A stretch of DNA of 64,000 nucleotides from Clostridia bacterium. Lineage in GTDB: Bacteria; Bacillota; Clostridia; Christensenellales; Aristaeellaceae. Each line of letters starts with the position of its first letter. Position 1 is the first letter of the stretch. The position numbers were made by a program, and so were the translations under genes. Below, piece by piece: positions 32,714-41,071 of this stretch. The notes below the pieces were generated by a model, which saw nothing but the letters and a program-made list of their open reading frames with translations, was not told the origin of the DNA and made no database searches. The stretch is from NCBI GenBank assembly GCA_017541205.1, contig JAFXZO010000107.1, positions 1 to 64,000 of the forward strand, read 5' to 3'.

Positions 32714-34396
32714 ATGATGAGGAAAATGTCTTTTGTGCTTGCGCTGATGCTGCTTTTGAGCGCGATTTCCTGCTTTCCCGCCGCTCTCGCGGAGGACAGC
32801 GCATATGCGGAAACGCTCTTTGACCAAAGCAAGCTTATCGAAATCGACATTCAGATGGACGACGAAGCCTGGAACAGCATGATCGCCAACGCATCCAGCG
32901 AGGAGTATTCTTCCTGCAAGCTGGTGGTCAACGGCGTGCTGTATGAAAACGTGGCGATCCGGCCCAAGGGGAATTCCAGCCTGGCCAGCGTATCGAGCCG
33001 CGGTTCGGAACGCTTCAGCTGGCGCATCAAGTTTGATAAATACGAGAAAAAACGCACCTGCGACGGGCTGGACGTGCTGATCCTCAACAACGGCTTCCAG
33101 GACCCCGGACAATTGAAGGAAGCCATCGCCTACGATATGTATTCTTTCCTGGGCGCGGACGCCAGCCTGTACAATTACGCCGTCGTGTACCACAACGGCG
33201 AATACTTCGGCTGTTATCTGGCCCTGGAGGGCGTGGATAAATCCTTCGCCAGGCGCAATTATGGCAAAGATTACGGAAAGCTGTACAAGCCGGAGCTCGG
33301 CAAAGGCGACGACCGCGACAAAGAGCGGGACGCCCTGGATGAGGACGAAGACAGCGGGTTCGGCGCCAGCTTCGGCGGCAAGGCCGGAAACGGCTTCCCT
33401 GAAATGCCGAGTTTTAACGGACAGACGGAGGACGGCGGCTTCCCCGCATTCACCGGCCAGGGGGACGGCGATGCGCAGGGCGAAGACGGCGGCTTCGGCG
33501 GCAGCTTTGGCGGAAAAATGCCCACGGATACGGACGGCAGCGAGAAGGGAAGCGGACGCGGCTTCAATTTCGCCCTGCCCGGCATGGGCGGCGGCAGCGG
33601 GGCCAAGAGCGATTCCGAGCTTGCAAGGGCCCTCAATTACGTGGGGGACGACCTGGAAACCTACCAGAGCATCTGGGATTCGGCCAAGTTCAAGAGCGAC
33701 GATGCGGATCACCAGCGGGTGGTGGAGGCGCTCAAACACGTCAGCGAACGGGACGATATCGGCGAATATGTGGACGTGGACAACGTGCTGAAGTATATGG
33801 CGATCCAGGCCTTCATCTACAACAACGACGGCCTGACCGATGAGGAAACGCACAACTATTATCTGTATGAACAGGATGGCAAGCTGAACCTGATTCCCTG
33901 GGACATGAACCAGTCCTTCAGCGTTACCGGCGATGGCAGCGATTACGTCAATTTCCCCATTGACACGCCCTTCACCGTGAGCGATCTGTCCCAGCGGGAT
34001 TTCTTCATGGCGCTGCTGGAAAACGAAGCATATTTGGCGCAGTATCATGAATACCTGCGGAAGCTCAGCGAGGAGTACGTCCTGAGCGGCGGACTGGCGG
34101 CGGCCCTGGAGCGCATCCGCAGCCAGATCGATGCTTACGTGGAGACCGATCCCACCGCGTTGTGCGATTATGACCAGTTCGACGCCACCGCCAAGGGCAT
34201 CCAAAATGCCGCGGAGCTGCGGGCCGAAAGCGTGCTGGGCCAGATCGGCGGTGAAATCCCCTCCACCCGCGACGGCCAGGCCGCCGAACCGGAAAAGCTG
34301 CTGGATACCAGCGACGCCGATCTGTCCGGCCTCACCAGCGGCTTTGGCATGGGCAAGATGAACTTTACCATGCCCAACATGCCGGGGAAACAATAA
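32714..34396 (+). CDS. cotH: CotH-family protein kinase-like, secreted
   Basis: A 560-residue exported protein with signal peptide (about 1-27) and a CotH kinase domain. Marks are LVVNGVLYENVAIRPKGNSS near the start, YYLYEQDGKLNLIPWDMNQS with the metal-binding Asp, and NFPIDTPF. The domain is interrupted by a Gly/Phe-rich, acidic low-complexity insert (about 215-305, GGFGGSFGGK types). CotH kinases phosphorylate spore-coat or surface proteins; related genes often accompany VTC and DUF4956 genes, which here lie 14-15 kb away. ATG 32714 follows AAAGGTGG; 32717 is an alternative. Confidence 0.85.
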   Translation: MMRKMSFVLALMLLLSAISCFPAALAEDSAYAETLFDQSKLIEIDIQMDDEAWNSMIANASSEEYSSCKLVVNGVLYENVAIRPKGNSSLASVSSRGSERFSWRIKFDKYEKKRTCDGLDVLILNNGFQDPGQLKEAIAYDMYSFLGADASLYNYAVVYHNGEYFGCYLALEGVDKSFARRNYGKDYGKLYKPELGKGDDRDKERDALDEDEDSGFGASFGGKAGNGFPEMPSFNGQTEDGGFPAFTGQGDGDAQGEDGGFGGSFGGKMPTDTDGSEKGSGRGFNFALPGMGGGSGAKSDSELARALNYVGDDLETYQSIWDSAKFKSDDADHQRVVEALKHVSERDDIGEYVDVDNVLKYMAIQAFIYNNDGLTDEETHNYYLYEQDGKLNLIPWDMNQSFSVTGDGSDYVNFPIDTPFTVSDLSQRDFFMALLENEAYLAQYHEYLRKLSEEYVLSGGLAAALERIRSQIDAYVETDPTALCDYDQFDATAKGIQNAAELRAESVLGQIGGEIPSTRDGQAAEPEKLLDTSDADLSGLTSGFGMGKMNFTMPNMPGKQ

Positions 34397-34428
34397 AAGG
34401 CCCGTCCTCTCCCGGGCCGGACGGGCCC
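34397..34428. terminator. Terminator between cotH and the GTPase gene
   Basis: GGCCCGTCC (34399-34407) pairs with GGACGGGCC (34419-34427). The minus strand has TTTTATTGTTT after the stem, so it serves the leftward GTPase gene best, and cotH on its other face. Confidence 0.7.
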
Positions 34429-34494
34429 TGCAAGCCCGCGCCGCGTTCATCAGTCATGAGCAAAGGAGCGCAGGCGCGGGCATAGACGTCTTTT

Positions 34495-37149
34495 TCAGTT
34501 TCTTGGCTCCGCCTCGGTCTTCTTCTTTTTCCAGGCGTTCTTATAGGCGGTTTCCAGCGCGGGCACGGCGTGGATCATGTTCATGCGCTCCAGAAAATCC
34601 GCCATGCTGCCCTGCACGGCTTCCACCTCGCGCAGGAATTCCCTGGCGGATACGCGCAGGGCCTGGTTGCCCAGCACCACGGCCTGCTCCGGCCCGTCGG
34701 ACGTCGCCACGCGGATGCGGGATACGCCCTTGGCCTGGTAGGTGGTCTTTTCGATGTAGGCGTCGGCGGTCTGGGCTTCCTTGGTATAGACCACAAAGAT
34801 ATTCAGGTATTTTTCTGCGGAGCCTTGGCTGCCGGGCACCCGGTACGCGTCAAAGACCAGGATCACATCCTTGCCAGTGACGCCGCTGAAATTGCAGAGG
34901 ATGTCCTTTAGGCGGTCGCGCGCGGCGTCCAGGCTGTCCCGGCTCAGGCGTTTGAGTTCGTCCCAGGCGAAAATGATGTTGTACCCGTCCACCAGCAGGA
35001 TCTCTTTCTGCGGCTTTTCCGCCGGGCTCTGCGTCAGCGCGCGTTCGGCCCTTGCCCGCACCGGCGCGAACAGCCGGCGGGATTTGACGGGGCCGTAGGT
35101 GCGCTCAAAAATCGCCATCAATTCTTCGTCTTCCTCGGCCGTTCCCCGGTACGCGGGGCGCTGGGAGGCCGTGGGGGAGGGCGCGGGGGCGTTCACATCG
35201 GGCCGCGCGTCCTTTAAGAGCGGCAGATGCGCGTATCCGTCCACCTGATCCCAGGGCACCGTAAAGCCCGCGCCGTGGGCGCAGAAGACGGAGTCCGGGG
35301 TGTTGTACAGATCGGCCTGCGGATCGTACGCCCGCTCCCGCACGATCCTTTCCTGATCCGCGCAGGGCAGATAAGCGGCAAACTCCGCCGTCATCTGGCC
35401 CCGGCCCTTTGTGAAAACGCTCACCTGGCGGCCGTATGCGGCGCAGCGGCTGGCCGGCGCCTGGGCGCGCAGGACCGCCATGCCGCCGCCCAGGCTTTCC
35501 GGCGCGTCGAACTGCCCGCCCATGCCGTTTACGTCGGTCATGACCCGGCCCACATATTCCTCCGGTATCGTCAGCTCCAGGCTGACGTACGGCTCCAGAA
35601 GCTGGCACTGCGCTTTCATGAGGCCCTGGCGCAGGGCGCGGTAGGTCGCCTGGCGGAAATCCCCGCCCTCCGTGTGCTTTAAGTGCGCCTTGCCCGCGCA
35701 GAGCGTGATCTTCATATCCGTGATGGGCGACCCGGTCAGCACCCCCACATGCACCTTTTCCTTTAAGTGCGTCATGATGAGCCGCTGCCAGTTCACCTTC
35801 AGATCGTCCAGCGATACCGCGGAAGCGAAGGTAAGGCCGCTGCCGCGTTTGCCCGGGGTCAAAAGCAGATGCACCTCGGCGTAATGCCGCAGCGGCTCGT
35901 AATGTCCGACGCCCTCCGCGCTGGTCAGGATCGTTTCCCGGTAAAGCACGCTTTCATCCGCAAAGCCGATCTCCATACCGAAGCGGTCCAGGCACTGGCG
36001 CTTCAAAACCTCCAGATAAACGTCGCCCATCGAATGCACGTGGATCTCGCGCTTTGGCTCGATGTATTCCACCTGCAGAAGCGGCTCCTCCTCCTCCAGC
36101 GTGCGCAGGTAATCCAGGGCTTTATGGATGTCCGTATGGTCCAGGATCGTGACGCGGCAGGAATAGCAGGGCTGGATCAGGGCGGCGGTTTTTCCTTTTT
36201 CCGCGCCAAGGCCGTCGCCCGGCCTGGTCTTGCTCAGGCCCACCACGGCGCACAGACTGCCCGCGGGCGCTTCCTGCACCGGCGTATACCTGGCCCCGGA
36301 ATAAACGCGCAGCTCCGCCGCCTTTTCCGCCCAGAGCGTTTCGCCCCCCGCATCTTTGAGGCTGATCAGATCGCGGACCCTGAGCGCGCCGCCCAGCACC
36401 TTGAGGAACGTGAGCCGGGCCATTTGCGGGTCGCGCGCGATCTTGTAGACCCGGGCGGAAAACGCATCGGGGTACGTTTTTTCCGGGTCGAACGACGCAA
36501 GCGCGTCGAGCAGCGCTTCCACGCCCTCGTTGTTGATGGCCGAGCCGCGAAAGCAGGGGAACAGACGCCGCTGCCGGATCAATTGGCAGACGCGGGAATC
36601 GGGCACGCTGCCGTCCTTCAAATAATAATCGAGGGCCGCTTCGTCGCACAGGGCGATCTTTTCATCGTCCCGCTCCGTAAAATCCACGATTCTTTCGGAA
36701 AGCTGCTTTTCCAGGCTTTGCAGGAGCGAAAAGCAATCCCCCTCAAAATAATCCATTTTGTTGATGAACAGGAAGACCGGCACGCTGAATTCCCGGAGCA
36801 TTTTCCACAGCGTGCGCGTATGGCTCTGCACGCCGCTCGGCGCGCTGACGACCAGCACGCACGCGTCCAGTATACCCATCACCCGTTCGGCTTCCCCGGT
36901 AAAATCCGTATGGCCGGGGGTATCGACCAGGGTGATTTCCGTTTTTTTATGGGTCAAAACTGCCTGCTTGGAAAAGATGGTGATGCCCCGCTCCTTTTCC
37001 ATGCGCTCGGTATCCAGGAAGGCGTCGCCATGGTCCACCCGGCCCTGCCTGCGCACCGCGTGGGCCAGAAACAGCATGGATTCGGACAGGGTGGTTTTTC
37101 CCGCGTCCACGTGGGCCGCAAGCCCCACGATCAAGCTTTTCGCCGCCAT
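34495..37149 (-). CDS. EF-G/TetM-like translation-factor GTPase fused to a NYN (Rae1/YacP-like) nuclease domain
   Basis: An 884-residue two-part protein. Residues 1 to about 640 are a translational GTPase of the ribosomal-protection/EF-G type: G1 AHVDAGKTT, G2 ERGITIF, G3 DTPGHTDF, G4 NKMD, then domains II to V with EEYVGRVMTDVNGMGGQFD. After a linker rich in Ala and Pro, residues about 715-860 are a NYN domain like Bacillus Rae1/YacP, a ribosome-dependent endoribonuclease. Its acidic residues are seen in ILLVDGYNIIFAWDEL, ILVFDAYRV, TADAYIE and ATSDGPEQ. The joint product suggests a factor that enters the ribosome and cuts mRNA or rescues ribosomes. Start ATG 37149 follows GGGGAGGG. Confidence 0.88.
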   Translation of the reverse strand: MAAKSLIVGLAAHVDAGKTTLSESMLFLAHAVRRQGRVDHGDAFLDTERMEKERGITIFSKQAVLTHKKTEITLVDTPGHTDFTGEAERVMGILDACVLVVSAPSGVQSHTRTLWKMLREFSVPVFLFINKMDYFEGDCFSLLQSLEKQLSERIVDFTERDDEKIALCDEAALDYYLKDGSVPDSRVCQLIRQRRLFPCFRGSAINNEGVEALLDALASFDPEKTYPDAFSARVYKIARDPQMARLTFLKVLGGALRVRDLISLKDAGGETLWAEKAAELRVYSGARYTPVQEAPAGSLCAVVGLSKTRPGDGLGAEKGKTAALIQPCYSCRVTILDHTDIHKALDYLRTLEEEEPLLQVEYIEPKREIHVHSMGDVYLEVLKRQCLDRFGMEIGFADESVLYRETILTSAEGVGHYEPLRHYAEVHLLLTPGKRGSGLTFASAVSLDDLKVNWQRLIMTHLKEKVHVGVLTGSPITDMKITLCAGKAHLKHTEGGDFRQATYRALRQGLMKAQCQLLEPYVSLELTIPEEYVGRVMTDVNGMGGQFDAPESLGGGMAVLRAQAPASRCAAYGRQVSVFTKGRGQMTAEFAAYLPCADQERIVRERAYDPQADLYNTPDSVFCAHGAGFTVPWDQVDGYAHLPLLKDARPDVNAPAPSPTASQRPAYRGTAEEDEELMAIFERTYGPVKSRRLFAPVRARAERALTQSPAEKPQKEILLVDGYNIIFAWDELKRLSRDSLDAARDRLKDILCNFSGVTGKDVILVFDAYRVPGSQGSAEKYLNIFVVYTKEAQTADAYIEKTTYQAKGVSRIRVATSDGPEQAVVLGNQALRVSAREFLREVEAVQGSMADFLERMNMIHAVPALETAYKNAWKKKKTEAEPRN

Positions 37150-37224
37150 GTCCGCCCTCCCCTTCGGTTTTTTTCCAGTATAGCACAATTGCCCGGCATT
37201 ATCCAGCAAAATATCACCCCGGCA

Positions 37225-37253
37225 TTGACAGGAAAAGCCGGAATGGATACAAT
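37225..37253 (+). promoter_or_regulatory. Promoter of the methionine synthase pair
   Basis: TTGACA (37225-37230), 17-bp spacer, TACAAT (37248-37253). The leader is short, about 35 nt, so there is no room for a B12 or SAM riboswitch in it. Confidence 0.85.
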
Positions 37254-37295
37254 AAGGCCATGGAAAACAGGGGATAGCGGGCAGGAGGGATCAAC

Positions 37296-37955
37296 ACGCG
37301 GATCAGGGAGGAAGAAGCGCTCCGGTATCTGGGGATCAGGACGCCTGACCGGGCGGCCCTTGAAAAGATGCATGAAATCGCCCTGTACGCCGAGGAAGGG
37401 TTCCCGCCCCGATTCCGCTACCGCATCTGCACGGTGGAAATGACGGGCGAGGGCGTGCTGCTCCGGGAAGCGGGGCTGCTTTTGCCCGGAAAAACGGCGG
37501 AGCTGATGCTGCGGGAGGCCCCGAAGGCGGCGCTGGTTCTATGCACGCTCGGCCTTGGGTTCGATACCGCGCTGCGGTCTGCGCAGGCGCGGGACATGGC
37601 GCGGGCCGTGATGCTGGACGCGTGCGGAAGCGCGCTGGTGGAAGCGGGGTGCGATCAGGCGGAGGAAGCGCTCCGCTCGCTTTTTCCCGGCGCGTATCTG
37701 ACCGACCGGTTCAGCCCCGGCTACGGCGATCTGCCGTTGAACGTCCAGCCCGGATTATTGAGCGCCCTGGACGCCCAGAGGCGGCTTGGGGTGTACGTGA
37801 CGGACGGATGCCTGATGAACCCCTCCAAATCGGTCACGGCGGTGATCGGACTGTGCGAAAAGCCCCAGCGCGCCCGCATCCGGGGCTGTGCCTTTTGCGC
37901 CCTGCGCGGGGACTGCGTTTATCGGAAAAGAGGAACCGAATGTGAAAAAATTTGA
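37296..37955 (+). CDS. Methionine synthase reactivation-domain protein, likely non-ATG start
   Basis: A free-standing version of the MetH activation domain, which with a reductant and SAM returns oxidised cob(II)alamin to the active form. Core features are LMLREAPKAALVLCTLGLGF, DACGSALVEAGCDQAEEAL, RFSPGYGDLPLNVQPGL (the SAM-binding RxxPGY-type motif), NPSKSVTAVIG and a C-terminal CAFCALRGDC cluster. The first ATG is at 37368. Coding similarity clearly starts earlier (EEEALRYLGIRTPDRAALEK), in frame with an ACG at 37296 that lies 6 nt after GGAGGG; no ATG, GTG or TTG is available there. It overlaps metH by 14 bp. Confidence 0.8.
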   Translation, partial: TRIREEEALRYLGIRTPDRAALEKMHEIALYAEEGFPPRFRYRICTVEMTGEGVLLREAGLLLPGKTAELMLREAPKAALVLCTLGLGFDTALRSAQARDMARAVMLDACGSALVEAGCDQAEEALRSLFPGAYLTDRFSPGYGDLPLNVQPGLLSALDAQRRLGVYVTDGCLMNPSKSVTAVIGLCEKPQRARIRGCAFCALRGDCVYRKRGTECEKI

Positions 37956-40293
37956 CTTGCCCTTATTATTGGACGGGGCCATGGGCACCATGCTGCAAAA
38001 GGCGGGCCTGCGCCCCGGGGAGATCCCGGAATTGATGAACCTCGATCATCCGCAGGCCGTGCGCGATATCCAGGCGGCGTATGTGGACGCGGGCAGCCGG
38101 GTGATTTACGCGAACACCTTTGGCGCGAACAGCATAAAGCTCAAAAAGACCGGGCACACGGCCCGGGAAGTGATTCTTTCCGGCGTCCGGATCGCCAGGG
38201 AAGCGGCGCGGGGGAGAGCCCTGGTGGGATTGGACGTCGGGCCTCTGGGCCAGCTGATGGAGCCGCTTGGCACGATGCCCTTTGAGGAAGCGTACGCGCT
38301 CTTTGCCGAAATGGTCCGGGCCGGGGCCGAAGCGGGGGCTGATCTGATCGCCATCGAAACGATGACCGACCTGGCCGAGGCCCGGGCCGCGCTCCTTGCC
38401 GCGAAGGAAAACAGCGCGCTGCCCGTGTTCGTCACCATGAGCTTTGACGCGTCGGGCCGCACCTTTACGGGCTGCACGGCCGCGTCCGCCGCGGCGGTGC
38501 TCACGGGGCTCGGCGCGGACGCGATCGGCGTCAACTGCTCACTGGGGCCCAAGGAGGTTTTGCCGATCCTGGAGGAAATGCGCGCGCACACGCCCCTGCC
38601 CCTGATCGCCAAGCCGAACGCCGGCCTGCCCGATCCCGTCGACGGGCATTACAGCCTGAGCGCCCCGGATTTTGCCTTTGATATGCGGGCGCTGACAGAC
38701 GCGGGCGCGCAGATCGTGGGCGGCTGCTGCGGAACGGACCCCGAATATATCCGGGCGCTCGCCGCGTGCGCGGGCACGGCCGGGGAGGCCTTGGCCCCCT
38801 GCGCGCCCGGGCCCTTTCTGTGCACGCCCACGCAGCCGATGCCGCTGAACAAAGTGCGCCTGATCGGCGAGAGGATCAACCCCACCGGCAAAAAGCGTTT
38901 CCAGCAGGCGCTGCTTGAAAACGACCTGGATTACATCGTGGGCGTCGCCATCCAGCAGCTCGACGCGGGCGCGGAGATCCTGGACGTGAACGTGGGCTAT
39001 CCGGGCGTGAACGAGGAAGAAATGCTGCCGCGGGTGGTCAAGGCCCTGCAGGCGGCGGTGGACGCGCCGCTGCAATTGGATTCGGTGAATCCCAAGGCCC
39101 TGGAAGCGGCGCTGCGCGTATACAGCGGCAAGGCCGCGGTCAATTCGGTCAGCGGCAAGGAAGAATCGCTCAACGCCATCCTGCCGCTGGTGAAAAAGTA
39201 CGGCGCGGCGGTGGTCGGCCTGGCGCTGGACGACGACGGCCTGCCGGACACCGCCGAAAAACGCTTTGCCATTGCCGAAAAGATCCTAAGCCGCGCGCTT
39301 TCCCTCGGCATTCCCCGGGAGGACGTATGGATCGACTGCCTGACGCTGACCGTTTCCGCCCAGCAGGAGCAGGCCATGGAAACCCTCGGCGCAGTCCGTT
39401 TGGTTCGGGAAAAGCTGGGGCTGCAAACGGTGCTCGGCGTCAGCAACATTTCCTTCGGCCTGCCAAGCCGCCTGCTCATGACCCAGACGTTCCTCGTCTG
39501 CGCGCTTTTTGCGGGGCTTACCCTGCCCATCGTGAACCCGAACCAAAAGGAAATCATGGACGCCGTCGCCGCCTTCCGGGCGCTGAACCGCGAGGACGGG
39601 GAGAGCAAGCGCTATATCGAACGCTTTGCGGGCGCACCCGCGCAGGCCGCGCCCGCGCCGACGGCCGCCAGGCTTTCGCTTCGCGAGGCCGTCGTCCGCG
39701 GGCTCAAGAGCGAGGCGGGCGCGATCGCCAAGGATATGCTTGCCGACCATGCGCCGCTTGCCCTGGTCGAGCAGCATCTGATCCCGGCGCTGGATCAGGT
39801 CGGCGCGGATTACGAAAAGGGCGCCGTGTTCCTGCCGCAGCTTTTGTCCGCCGCCCAGGCGGCGCAGGCGGTGTTTGAGAAAATCAAGGAGGCGCTCGGC
39901 GGGACGGAGCGTGAAACGGTCAGCAAGGGCCGCATCCTCATCGCCACCGTGCAGGGCGATATCCACGATATCGGCAAGAACATCGTCAAGACCGTGCTGC
40001 AGAATTACGGCTACGACGTGACCGATCTTGGGCGCGATGTGCCGCCGGAAACCATCGCCCGCGCCGCGGAGGAAGGGAAGGCGCCGCTCGTCGGCCTTTC
40101 CGCCCTCATGACCACCACCCTGCCCGCGATGGAGGAAACCATCCGGCAGCTGCGCGCGCTTGAAAACCCGCCCCGAATCATGGTGGGCGGCGCGGTGGTG
40201 ACAGAAGCGTGGGCCAAGTCCGCGGGGGCCGATTTCTACGCCCGCGACGCGCGCGCCGCCGCCCTGATCGCCAAGGAGGTTTTTGGAGTATAA
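37942..40293 (+). CDS. metH: Cobalamin-dependent methionine synthase, without reactivation domain
   Basis: A 783-residue enzyme transferring methyl from methyltetrahydrofolate through cobalamin to homocysteine. Order: homocysteine domain (1 to about 290; LLLDGAMGTML, GVNCSLGP, zinc ligands in VGGCCGTDPEY), pterin domain (about 310-560; LIGERINPTGKK, AEILDVNVGYPG), helical cap (about 590-670) and the B12-binding domain with DIHDIGKN (DxHxxG). The C-terminal activation domain of classical MetH is missing and is supplied by the preceding overlapping gene. Start is GTG 37942 with AGAGGAA; the ATG two bases before is in the other frame. Confidence 0.94.
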   Translation: MKKFDLPLLLDGAMGTMLQKAGLRPGEIPELMNLDHPQAVRDIQAAYVDAGSRVIYANTFGANSIKLKKTGHTAREVILSGVRIAREAARGRALVGLDVGPLGQLMEPLGTMPFEEAYALFAEMVRAGAEAGADLIAIETMTDLAEARAALLAAKENSALPVFVTMSFDASGRTFTGCTAASAAAVLTGLGADAIGVNCSLGPKEVLPILEEMRAHTPLPLIAKPNAGLPDPVDGHYSLSAPDFAFDMRALTDAGAQIVGGCCGTDPEYIRALAACAGTAGEALAPCAPGPFLCTPTQPMPLNKVRLIGERINPTGKKRFQQALLENDLDYIVGVAIQQLDAGAEILDVNVGYPGVNEEEMLPRVVKALQAAVDAPLQLDSVNPKALEAALRVYSGKAAVNSVSGKEESLNAILPLVKKYGAAVVGLALDDDGLPDTAEKRFAIAEKILSRALSLGIPREDVWIDCLTLTVSAQQEQAMETLGAVRLVREKLGLQTVLGVSNISFGLPSRLLMTQTFLVCALFAGLTLPIVNPNQKEIMDAVAAFRALNREDGESKRYIERFAGAPAQAAPAPTAARLSLREAVVRGLKSEAGAIAKDMLADHAPLALVEQHLIPALDQVGADYEKGAVFLPQLLSAAQAAQAVFEKIKEALGGTERETVSKGRILIATVQGDIHDIGKNIVKTVLQNYGYDVTDLGRDVPPETIARAAEEGKAPLVGLSALMTTTLPAMEETIRQLRALENPPRIMVGGAVVTEAWAKSAGADFYARDARAAALIAKEVFGV

Positions 40294-40369
40294 GGTTTTA
40301 TACCTATTATTTTTCTAATTTATTACTATTTATGGTTTTATCACCGAAAGTATAAAAAGGAGAAAAAAC

Positions 40370-41056
40370 ATGCCACTTCCGTCTTCCGCAGGCCGCGCGG
40401 TATACCGCTGCCATAGCCGCGCGCAGCTGATAAAGGATCCAGGCCGGATGCCGGATTGGGAGGAAGCAGCGAAAGCCTGCCGGAGAGAAGCCCAAAAGCT
40501 CGTGCGGGACGGCCGCATGATGGCCGCCGGGCTGTACATCTACGGCAGGCAGCTGTTCCTGTACTATGAAGCGCTGGGCGAGGCATTTGGGCCCGAGGCG
40601 TTCATGCGGCCCATGGACGGCCTGCTTTCGCCCTGGCCGCAGAAGGAAGAAACCAAGCGCTGGGCGAAAATGTACCCAATCTATTGGCACTGCGAGCCGA
40701 AGGACGAAGCGGACTGGCGGCGTCCTAAAAAGCCCTTGCGCCAACGGGGCAGGATCGCGTATCTCAAACACGATGCGATGTTTGAATATGTTTATCATCA
40801 TTTCGCCATCGTGCGGGAGGGCCTGCTCCGGGGCGATAAATACATGTCCATCGCCCTGCATGAGGACGTGCTGTTTTCCTATTTTGAGGAGCCGCGCTCT
40901 TGCGTCAACATTCGGCGGACGGACGAGGGCGAATCCCGGGCGATCCGGGGCTGGCTGGACGCGGACCCGGAAAGCCATTTCGTTTCCCTGCCCGGCAGCG
41001 AAGGGCAGAATTTTCTCCTGCTCCCCGACGTGTTCACCGTGGGGCGGGAAATATAA
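40370..41056 (+). CDS. Unknown 228-residue protein upstream of alpha-galactosidase
   Basis: No family recognised. Cytoplasmic-looking, rich in Arg, Trp and aromatic residues, with HHFAIVREGLLRGDKYMSIAL and SYFEEPRSCVNIRRTDEGES as distinctive stretches. It begins after AAAAAGGAG and lies 15 bp before a GH27 gene, so a part in galactoside use is inferred. The upstream 76 bp is very AT-rich and should hold the promoter. Confidence 0.7.
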   Translation: MPLPSSAGRAVYRCHSRAQLIKDPGRMPDWEEAAKACRREAQKLVRDGRMMAAGLYIYGRQLFLYYEALGEAFGPEAFMRPMDGLLSPWPQKEETKRWAKMYPIYWHCEPKDEADWRRPKKPLRQRGRIAYLKHDAMFEYVYHHFAIVREGLLRGDKYMSIALHEDVLFSYFEEPRSCVNIRRTDEGESRAIRGWLDADPESHFVSLPGSEGQNFLLLPDVFTVGREI

Positions 41057-41071
41057 CGGGAGGGATGGAGG

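Noticed and set aside
34495..37149. Tetracycline resistance gene of the TetM type
   Set aside because: The GTPase half is only family-level similar and the protein ends in a NYN nuclease domain that TetM does not have; no resistance claim can be supported.
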